DNA of 10,566 nucleotides. Origin: Pseudomonadota bacterium. Its GTDB lineage: Bacteria > Myxococcota > UBA9042 > PHBI01. Each line of letters begins with the position of its first letter. The first letter of the stretch is position 1. Where the stretch lies: assembly GCA_005788935.1 (NCBI GenBank), contig SYAK01000575.1:1-10566 (forward strand), read 5' to 3'. The position numbers and the translations under genes were made by a program. The notes under the pieces are model-generated. The model was not told the DNA's origin and did no database searches. It worked only from the letters and a program-made list of their open reading frames with translations. Shown piece by piece: positions 5,099 through 10,566 of this stretch.

Positions 5099-7090
5099 TC
5101 AGGCGACGCTGCGCGAGCGGCGCAGCAGCCAGCCGACGAGCGCAAACCCGAGGACCGCCGGGCCAGAGCGCTCGGCACCACCCGAACAGCCGCTGCTGCT
5201 GTCGACGTTCGTGCCAGGTGTCGTCGTGCCCGGATTCGACGGGTCGCCCGGGTCCGACGGGTCGCCCGGGTTCGCAGGGTCGGTCGGACAGCCCTCGTCG
5301 GCCGCGCCACTGCAGTCGTTATCGATGCCGTCACCACAGACGTCGGTCGCGCCCGGCCTGACCCCGTCGGCCCGGTCGTTGCAGTCGTCGCTCGCGCACA
5401 CGCCGTCACCGTCGGCGTCGACGCAGGTGTCGCCTGGGCCTTCGCAAAGGCCTACGCCGCGGAGGCCGGTCGCGCTGAGGTTGCAGGTCTCGCCCGCAGC
5501 GCAATCACCGTTGGCGCGACAGAAAGGTTCGCAATACCCCTCGGAGGCTGACACCCCGACGCAGGCCGAGCCATCGCGACACTCGAGCCCGTCGGCGCTC
5601 GGGTTGCAGCCGTCGCCGTCCGCGTGGTCGGCCGATGGGAAGCAGGCGGTCGTACCCGAGGTCGTCGGCCAGCAGGCCTCGCCGCCCTGGCAGTCCCCGC
5701 CCAGGAGATCGCACGGGGCATCCGAGCCGAAGCACTGGCTGATCTCCCCGCCGCACTTGCTCTGGGCACAGGTCTGGAACTCCTGCCCCGAGCGGTTAGC
5801 GCACTCGGCCTCGAAGCAACCGAACATCGCGTTCAGCTGGGTCTGGGCGGTCTCGGTGCCGCCGAAGAAACACTGCTCGAGACAGGCGTCACGGCCCGTG
5901 GTGTCGGGGCAGCCCGTCATGCAGTCGTAGACCGACTCGCAGTTGTCGTCGCCCGTTGGGACCGGCTGCGGTGGGAAGCACGTCCGGATCTCGCTGCCGC
6001 ACTTTTCCTGGGCGCAGCGCTGGAAGGCGTCGCCCGAGGTGTTCGCGCACTGGCTCTGGAAGCAGCCAAACATCGCCTCGAGCTCGGACAGCCCCTGCGG
6101 CGTCGCGGCGTCATAGCAGGCCTGCTGGCAATCCGCGTCGGTCTCTCCGCACGCGATGACGCATTCGTAGGTGTCGTTGCAGGACCCGACCTGACAGATG
6201 GCGTTGTCACAGCGTCCGTCGCTCTGGCAGGCCGCGGCACAGTTGCAGAGGCTCGCGTCGTTGTTGCAGTTGGGCGGTGGCGCGCCCATGGTCTGCCGGA
6301 TCCAGCTGTCGTACGCATCGGTGCGGACGTTGATGCTGTCGGTCTTGCACGGGTCGCAATTGTAACCCGTGCACGGAGCGCCAGCGCTCGTGAGGCCGAC
6401 GATGCGCTGCGACCCGTTGATGGTCAGGAAGGCGGGACCGCCCGAGTCGCCGAAGCACGTCCCCGACCCGTCGTAGCTCGACAGGAAGGTATTCGTGAAG
6501 ACGACCTCGAGCCCCATCGGGGCAGACCGCTTGAGGCCCGCGCCCCGCTCGTTGATGCCGTCGGTCACCCCAAAACCGACGTAGAACACGTTCTCGCCGA
6601 TGTAAGTGCTGAGACCGCCCGTGTGATACGTCAGCGGCGTGACGTTCGAGACGGGGTTACGCAGCTCGACGAGGGCGATGTCGTTCTCGAGGCGCTGGTC
6701 GTTGTACTGCGGGTGCGGGATGAGGCGGTCGACCTCGAGGAAGACGCCCGTCGAAGGCGCCGAACCCGTCGCGGTCGGGCGCGCGTCGTTGCCGAGATAG
6801 AAGCGGGTGGTCGCCGCCGAGACGTCCTGTCCTGTGACGCAGTGCGCTGCCGTCAGGACCCACTTGGGCGAGATGAGCGACGCGGTGCAGAACGAACCGC
6901 CGTACTGCGTGCCATAGCGCGCCGTGAGCGCGCCGACGGCGGGATAGGCCGTCTCTGTCTGCCCGTTGACGATCGGCGCCGCGGTCTGGCCGACGGTGGC
7001 TGACGCGGCCGCATCGAGACCAGGCTCTTGCGAACAGGCCGCGAGGGCTGGAAGAAGGAGGAGCGGCGACAGGCGGACGGGGCGTTTCAT
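5099..7090 (-). CDS. Secreted trypsin-like serine protease with Cys-rich modules and MYXO-CTERM-like tail
   Basis: From ATG 7090 the product is 663 aa. The signal peptide MKRPVRLSPLLLLPALAAC has a lipobox (L-A-A-C, C19). The S1-family protease domain spans about 40-270: the activation-type N-terminus IVNG at 40, then catalytic H83 (TAAHC), D137 (NDIALVEL) and S216 (GDSGGP). The triad is intact. The residue aligned with trypsin D189 is Gly, so trypsin specificity is unlikely. A Cys-rich stalk follows with a ten-Cys module in two copies (about 304-372 and 384-453). Further Cys-rich stretches lead to a MopE/thrombospondin-3-like segment (about 556-601; DADGDG, DGIDNDC). A hexapeptide Gly/Pro/Asp linker precedes a tail with 'SGC', a hydrophobic run (about 644-656) and RR, as in MYXO-CTERM sorting signals. 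The frame is open to 7225, but that part has no signal peptide. The gene is convergent with the lipoprotein genes. Confidence 0.92.
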   Translation of the reverse strand: MKRPVRLSPLLLLPALAACSQEPGLDAAASATVGQTAAPIVNGQTETAYPAVGALTARYGTQYGGSFCTASLISPKWVLTAAHCVTGQDVSAATTRFYLGNDARPTATGSAPSTGVFLEVDRLIPHPQYNDQRLENDIALVELRNPVSNVTPLTYHTGGLSTYIGENVFYVGFGVTDGINERGAGLKRSAPMGLEVVFTNTFLSSYDGSGTCFGDSGGPAFLTINGSQRIVGLTSAGAPCTGYNCDPCKTDSINVRTDAYDSWIRQTMGAPPPNCNNDASLCNCAAACQSDGRCDNAICQVGSCNDTYECVIACGETDADCQQACYDAATPQGLSELEAMFGCFQSQCANTSGDAFQRCAQEKCGSEIRTCFPPQPVPTGDDNCESVYDCMTGCPDTTGRDACLEQCFFGGTETAQTQLNAMFGCFEAECANRSGQEFQTCAQSKCGGEISQCFGSDAPCDLLGGDCQGGEACWPTTSGTTACFPSADHADGDGCNPSADGLECRDGSACVGVSASEGYCEPFCRANGDCAAGETCNLSATGLRGVGLCEGPGDTCVDADGDGVCASDDCNDRADGVRPGATDVCGDGIDNDCSGAADEGCPTDPANPGDPSDPGDPSNPGTTTPGTNVDSSSGCSGGAERSGPAVLGFALVGWLLRRSRSVA
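5235..5288 (-). repeat. 18-bp tandem repeat coding a Pro/Gly/Asp linker
   Basis: Three consecutive 18-bp units lie at 5235-5252, 5253-5270 and 5271-5288. The first two differ at one base and the third is more diverged. Read on the minus strand they encode the hexapeptides DPANPG, DPSDPG and DPSNPG. They form a flexible spacer between the metal-binding-like segment of the protease and its C-terminal sorting tail. Unit number probably varies between strains by slippage. Confidence 0.85.
5732..6181 (-). repeat. Duplicated ten-cysteine module within the protease gene
   Basis: Module 1 (6181-5975) and module 2 (5941-5732) are about 70 codons each, spaced 80 codons apart. Each has ten Cys in matching order: C-x5-C-x3-C, a C-x3-C pair, MFGC-x4-C, C-x4-C and a final C. 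Shared landmarks include 'L-x-AMFGCF', 'ECAN/QCAN', 'F-Q-x-CAQ-x-KCG-x-EI-x-x-CF'. This is an internal protein duplication. The DNA copies have diverged, so it is not recent. Five possible disulfides per module suggest a rigid extracellular stalk. Confidence 0.8.
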
Positions 7091-7221
7091 CGCAGACACT
7101 CGCTGGCTGAAGGTCGGGCCGGGGGGCCCTGCGGACGGCAACTTCACGACGGGCGGGCGTCGAGGCAAGGGGCATCGACGAAATTCGCGCATGCAAACGG
7201 TCGCGGCGGCCCGTGAGCGGG
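7091..7221 (-). promoter_or_regulatory. Leader between the 187-aa gene and the protease
   Basis: The 131-bp gap upstream of the protease is the likeliest place for a protease promoter. It contains a small GC hairpin, GGGCC-GGGG-GGCCC (7116-7129), 26-39 nt before the start codon. It lacks a T-tract, so it is not a convincing intrinsic terminator. A relatively AT-rich patch on the minus strand (around 7175-7200) could hold a -10 element, but none is clear. Confidence 0.25.
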
Positions 7222-7785
7222 TCAAAAGCCGTCATCGTCGGTGAGGACGCGCGCAGGCAGGCTGTCGAGGACGGGCTCGAGCGGGCGCCAGCTACCGATG
7301 AGGGCGTCCATCGCCGACAGGAATCCGTCGTCGCTGGCGTGACCAAGGCCGCCGCCCGCCGCCGAGACGAGGAAGAGGGCGACCTGATCGTTCCACCCGA
7401 TCGCGATGGCCTGCCAGCGTCCCTCGGGGGCCTCGAAGTCAGCCCGCGCCCAGGTCACGCCGCGGTCGGGCACGCAATGAATGCCGTCTGGCCCGAGTGA
7501 CGCGCCGACCGACGCGGCAAAGCGCAGGATCGCCTCGGGGGCGGCCTCCGCGGCGGTGTGTCGCGGGGATGGTCCTGCACCTCCAAGCTCCGGTCCGTCG
7601 GGCGCGAGCACGGTCAGCCAGGCGCGTGAGCCCTCGCGCTCGTCGGCGTCCTCGGTCCCGGGGTGGGCTGGAATGAACTCGATGGCCTGCCCCTGGTCCG
7701 TCACGACGAGACCCGACGGCACCCGCAGCATGAAGAGGTCTCCCCAGGCCCACTCTGCGGCGGGCGGCGCGGTCACGGCGTGCAT
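7222..7785 (-). CDS. Conserved-looking hypothetical cytoplasmic protein
   Basis: The product is 187 aa from ATG 7785, chosen because GGAGGG lies 7 nt upstream. This is the clearest Shine-Dalgarno in the window. A GTG at 7824 would add 13 residues and lacks such a site. There is no signal peptide or transmembrane segment. The protein opens with 'EWAWGDLFMLRVPSGLVVTDQGQAIEFIPAHP', an alternating strand pattern. Its middle is acidic and Ala-rich. It ends with 'WQAIAIGWNDQVALFLVSAAGG' followed by an amphipathic helix (FLSAMDALIGSW). The arrangement recalls DcrB/DUF1795-type proteins, where a strand pair precedes a final helix ending in 'SF/SW', but this is only a resemblance. It starts 57 bp after the helicase stop, so co-transcription with the helicase is likely. 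Function unknown. Confidence 0.75.
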   Translation of the reverse strand: MHAVTAPPAAEWAWGDLFMLRVPSGLVVTDQGQAIEFIPAHPGTEDADEREGSRAWLTVLAPDGPELGGAGPSPRHTAAEAAPEAILRFAASVGASLGPDGIHCVPDRGVTWARADFEAPEGRWQAIAIGWNDQVALFLVSAAGGGLGHASDDGFLSAMDALIGSWRPLEPVLDSLPARVLTDDDGF

Positions 7786-7792
7786 TTCGGGT

Positions 7793-7798
7793 CCCTCC
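7793..7798 (-). promoter_or_regulatory. Strong Shine-Dalgarno (GGAGGG) for the 187-aa gene
   Basis: Read on the minus strand, GGAGGG is followed after 7 nt by ATG at 7785. This decides the start in favour of the 187-aa form over the GTG 39 bp upstream. Confidence 0.75.
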
Positions 7799-7842
7799 GG
7801 GCCGGCGACAGGACGAGACCTCACGCGGTCCCCCGTCCGGTG

Positions 7843-10566
7843 TCAAGCGCTGTCTCGGGGGCCATTGGCAACGCTCGGACGACGGCGCAGCGCGGCGATC
7901 AGCTGACCGGTCACGGGGCCACTCGCGAGGACCTCCGCGTGACCGACGAGGATGAAGTGGCGGCGGGCGCGAGAGACGGCGACATTGACGAGGTTCACGC
8001 GCTCGTTGAGGAAGCCGAGCTGACCTGGGTGCGTGACGACGGTGGAGAACAGGACGACGTCACGCTCGCCGCCCTGGAAGCGATGGACCGTGCCGAGCGC
8101 CACGCCGGGCTCGGGCGCCGAGGACCCGAACAGGTCGGGCGTGTCGTCGTCCACGGCCTCATCGTCTGCGAGGTGTGCCGGGCGCTCGACCCGCACGCGA
8201 TGATCGCGGAGCAGGCGCCGAAGCTCCTGCTCCTGCGCGTTGTAGGGGGTCAGGACGGCGAGCTGCGAGGTGCGGACGCCGAGCGCGAGGAGGTGGCGCA
8301 AGAGGCCGATGACACGCTCGGCCTCGGCGTGATTGAGCCAGCTCCCGTCGCGCTTGTGCTGCGCGCCGCGGACGTCGTGCAGGACGAGCGGCGCCAGGAG
8401 ATCGGCGAGCGGCGGGCGGGCGGGCGTGCGCACGTCGAGCCCGTAACCGCACAGGGCGTCGCTGACCGCGATGATCTCGGGCGCACAGCGGAAGTGCGTC
8501 ATGAGGGCTGGCTGGCGAGCGGAGGCGAGCGAAGCGAGATGCTGGGCTGAGGTCACGGCCTCCCGGAAGACGCGCGCTGGCCCGACGGACGCCGCGGCCG
8601 CGGAGGTCCGCACGGTCCGCGACAGGATGCGACGCTCCTGGGGCTTCTCGAGCTGCAGGATGGGGACGGTCTGGTGGACGTCGCCGAGGACGAGCGCGCG
8701 GCTCGCCCGCGACAATGCGCCGACGACGTAGGCTGGGTGGCACTGGCCCGCCTCGTCGATGACGACGAGACCGATTCCGGACTGTGTTTCATGAAACATG
8801 TTGCCGAGTGACAGCAACGTGCATCCCATAACTGGAAACAGGGTGTTGACGGTGCGGCGCGCCTCGGCGTCCTGCCGCAGCCGGCTCTTGAACATCGAGG
8901 CACGCTCGCCGAGAAGCCCGGTGAGGTCGCGCAGCTCTGGGAGGAGGAGGTCGCGATGTGCCGTGGCCCACGCCTCGCGGGCCTCACAGGCGAGCCGGAA
9001 GAGCGCGTGGTGAGCCTCGGTGGGATCGTGGCCATCAAAGCCAGGCGGCGGCGGTGCGGCGAGGACGGTCGTCGCCTCATCGATTTCATCGGCAATGACC
9101 GCTATCGCGTCCTGAAGATCGGCGAGATCCTTCATGCCCTCGGGGAGCCCGGGGACCTGGGGTCGCGCCTCGACGAGGGCTGTCCGGACGGCGTCGATGC
9201 GGTCCGCGAGTTCCTCGAAGGGGAATCCCTCGGTCGGCCGCGCCTCGATGGTCGGGACGGGCAGCTCGAGCTCCTTGAGGCGTGGCGCGAAGCCCTCGAG
9301 TTTCTTCGGCACGGCCCCGCGCCAGGGTGCGAGCTCGCGGGCCCCGAGGGGCGCCTCCCAGAGGCCCCCGCGTTCACGCAGCCACGCAGCGAAACTCGCA
9401 AGCTCGGCCGCAAGCGCGTCGTCCGAGGTCCGGCGGGCAAGCTGCGCCCCGTTCGCCTGGACCATCGCGAGGGCGGCCTCGAGCGCAACCCGCCGGCCCC
9501 GGAGTCCGTCGAGCGACGTCCGCGCCGCCGTCACCCGCACGGGCCAGGTGGCTGCGTCGCGAAGCACCGCGCGCTGTCGCAGCAGATCGGCGGCCAGGCG
9601 CTCCCAGCGGACCATCGCCTCGGCGGTCGTCCCAGGGCGCGACGCGAGCCAGGTGGCGACCTCCTCGAAGGTCCGCCGCGTGGCCGCGCCGAGGACCTGC
9701 ATGTTCCCGACCCGCAGCACAAGCGGGAGACCTCCGGGCGCCAGGAGTCCCTCGAGGACATTGACCACCGCGCGGTTGTTGGTCGAGGTCACGACCATTG
9801 GACGCGGCGGCCGCTCGCGCGCGGCGAGACGGCAGGTGGCCTCGATGAGGGTGTGGGCCGCGAGGTTGAGGATGAGCTCGGTCTTGCCTGTCCCGGGCGG
9901 GCCCGAGGCGCACGTCAGGACGCCGCCGAGCGCCTGTTCACCGACCTGTTGCTGATCGGCCGTCAGCGGGCGCGCCTGCCGCAGGCCGAGCAGCGGCGCC
10001 ACGACCACCGAGGCCTCGCCCGGTCCGCGCAGGACGCCGCGGAGGTAGCGCCCGAGCGGACCCTCCTCGCGGACACCGTCGGCAGCGATCTCGGCGATCT
10101 CGCGCTGCAGCTGCCCCGTCGGCGAGCCCGAGGACCGCCAGTAGAGGCCGATGTCCCAGACCTCGAGGCGCCCCCGCCGCTCGGCCGCGCGCTTCGCCGC
10201 GCTCCCGAGGGTGGCCTGCAGCTCGCGCGGGGTCGGATCCGCACCCGCAGACGCGGCAAGAATTGCGGCGATTTTTGTCTCTGGCCATGAGACATCATCG
10301 TCCTCGTCCGCCGCGTCGCGCACCTCGAGCAGCGCGACGAGGGCGAGAATCATCTGGGCGGGTCGGACCTTGCGCGCTGCGACGAGCCGCGCCAGGAGCT
10401 GGTCGAGGTGGGCCTCTGCCACCTGCAGCAGCACGACGAGCGCGTGACGATTGACCTCATAGGGAAGGACGAGCTCGGTCGCGTCGTCCGCATCGCATGC
10501 CTCGACATCCGCGGCCTCGACCGATGACAGCGGCGCACCGACGACGACCTGAACCGGCGGCGTTCG
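7843..10566 (-). CDS. UPF1-like superfamily 1 helicase (5' end outside the window)
   Basis: The frame is open from stop 7843 to the window edge, giving 907 visible residues with no N-terminus. Numbered from the internal GTG at 10434, Walker A is GPPGTGKT (178-185; DNA 9880-9903). Motif Ia-like 'VTSTNNRAV' follows. Motif II is VVIDEAGQCHPA (DEAG at 8746-8757), motif III 'LVLGDVHQTVPIL', motif IV 'LTPYNAQ', motif V 'GTVHRFQGGERDVVLF' and motif VI 'NVAVSRARRHFILVGH'. These motifs and their order fit the AAA_11/AAA_12 (UPF1/SMUBP2-like) SF1B group, ATP-driven 5'-3' translocases on RNA or DNA. About 340 residues separate Ia from II and look helical, probably a coiled-coil 1B/1C insertion. The N-terminal region of about 170 residues plus the visible upstream part is not recognised. 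The substrate is unknown. The first gene of the minus-strand cluster, it precedes the 187-aa gene. Confidence 0.9.
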   Translation of the reverse strand, partial: RTPPVQVVVGAPLSSVEAADVEACDADDATELVLPYEVNRHALVVLLQVAEAHLDQLLARLVAARKVRPAQMILALVALLEVRDAADEDDDVSWPETKIAAILAASAGADPTPRELQATLGSAAKRAAERRGRLEVWDIGLYWRSSGSPTGQLQREIAEIAADGVREEGPLGRYLRGVLRGPGEASVVVAPLLGLRQARPLTADQQQVGEQALGGVLTCASGPPGTGKTELILNLAAHTLIEATCRLAARERPPRPMVVTSTNNRAVVNVLEGLLAPGGLPLVLRVGNMQVLGAATRRTFEEVATWLASRPGTTAEAMVRWERLAADLLRQRAVLRDAATWPVRVTAARTSLDGLRGRRVALEAALAMVQANGAQLARRTSDDALAAELASFAAWLRERGGLWEAPLGARELAPWRGAVPKKLEGFAPRLKELELPVPTIEARPTEGFPFEELADRIDAVRTALVEARPQVPGLPEGMKDLADLQDAIAVIADEIDEATTVLAAPPPPGFDGHDPTEAHHALFRLACEAREAWATAHRDLLLPELRDLTGLLGERASMFKSRLRQDAEARRTVNTLFPVMGCTLLSLGNMFHETQSGIGLVVIDEAGQCHPAYVVGALSRASRALVLGDVHQTVPILQLEKPQERRILSRTVRTSAAAASVGPARVFREAVTSAQHLASLASARQPALMTHFRCAPEIIAVSDALCGYGLDVRTPARPPLADLLAPLVLHDVRGAQHKRDGSWLNHAEAERVIGLLRHLLALGVRTSQLAVLTPYNAQEQELRRLLRDHRVRVERPAHLADDEAVDDDTPDLFGSSAPEPGVALGTVHRFQGGERDVVLFSTVVTHPGQLGFLNERVNLVNVAVSRARRHFILVGHAEVLASGPVTGQLIAALRRRPSVANGPRDSA
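8785..8798. other. Perfect 14-bp palindrome resembling a contracted parS
   Basis: TGTTTCATGAAACA is self-complementary. It equals the widespread ParB-binding parS consensus TGTTTCACGTGAAACA with the central two bases (CG) removed. It sits inside the helicase coding region (encoding part of NMFHETQ), in a locally AT-richer patch. Removing two central bases changes half-site phasing, so ParB binding is doubtful. Confidence 0.3.

Noticed and set aside
5624..7003. A 459-codon open frame on the plus strand opposite the protease gene
   Set aside because: It is antisense to a gene with an intact S1 triad, and its translation is Arg/Ala/Val-rich without motifs. It is a GC-rich shadow frame.
7116..7129. 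GC hairpin GGGCC-GGGG-GGCCC as a terminator
   Set aside because: There is no T-tract on either strand and the stem is only five base pairs. It may be chance in GC-rich DNA.
7091..7225. N-terminal extension of the protease to 7225
   Set aside because: It would bury the lipoprotein signal peptide 45 residues inside the protein. The start at 7090 puts the signal at the N-terminus.
8956..10290. A 444-codon plus-strand open frame opposite the helicase
   Set aside because: The minus strand has all the SF1 helicase motifs, while this frame has low-complexity Arg/Gly/Glu composition and no recognisable domain.

Overview
The window is very GC-rich and densely coded, with third-codon-position G/C bias throughout. 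Its secreted proteins have a style typical of Myxococcota: cysteine-rich lipoproteins with acidic low-complexity linkers and EGF-like units, 'C-P-x-G-Q-x-C' modules, and a trypsin-like protease ending in a MopE-type Cys/Asp motif and a MYXO-CTERM-like sorting tail. A myxobacterial or related deltaproteobacterial chromosome is therefore the best guess. No mobile element, tRNA, rRNA or CRISPR array is visible.

Left part (1-2519), information processing. greA (29-502) is translationally coupled through a GTGA overlap to tsaE (499-996). A 310-base stretch follows, holding a probable 56-residue single-pass membrane protein on the minus strand (1012-1182) and the leader of rnc (RNase III, 1306-2103). 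rnc overlaps by ATGA a 139-codon gene (2100-2519). Its product looks like the ArfB/ICT1 (class I release-factor) fold but has no GGQ peptidyl-tRNA hydrolysis motif. This is the most unusual gene in the window.

Middle (2561-5003), cell envelope. Two plus-strand lipoprotein genes follow almost without a gap: a 661-aa EGF-like and Cys-rich protein, and a small one of about 150 aa. The 3' end of the second gene is the first copy of a degenerate three-copy, 38-bp tandem repeat that runs through its stop codon into the convergent intergenic gap (4974-5087).

Right part (5099-10566), all on the minus strand. In transcription order it holds a UPF1-like superfamily 1 helicase (its 5' end lies outside the window), a 187-aa unrecognised protein with a strong Shine-Dalgarno, and a 663-aa secreted trypsin-like protease. 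The protease carries both an N-terminal lipobox and a C-terminal sorting tail, a duplicated ten-cysteine module and a short hexapeptide linker repeat. The helicase and the 187-aa gene are close enough (57 bp) to share a transcript. The protease is set off by 131 bp and may have its own promoter.

All calls rest on reading motifs by eye. No alignment, structure prediction or database search was run.
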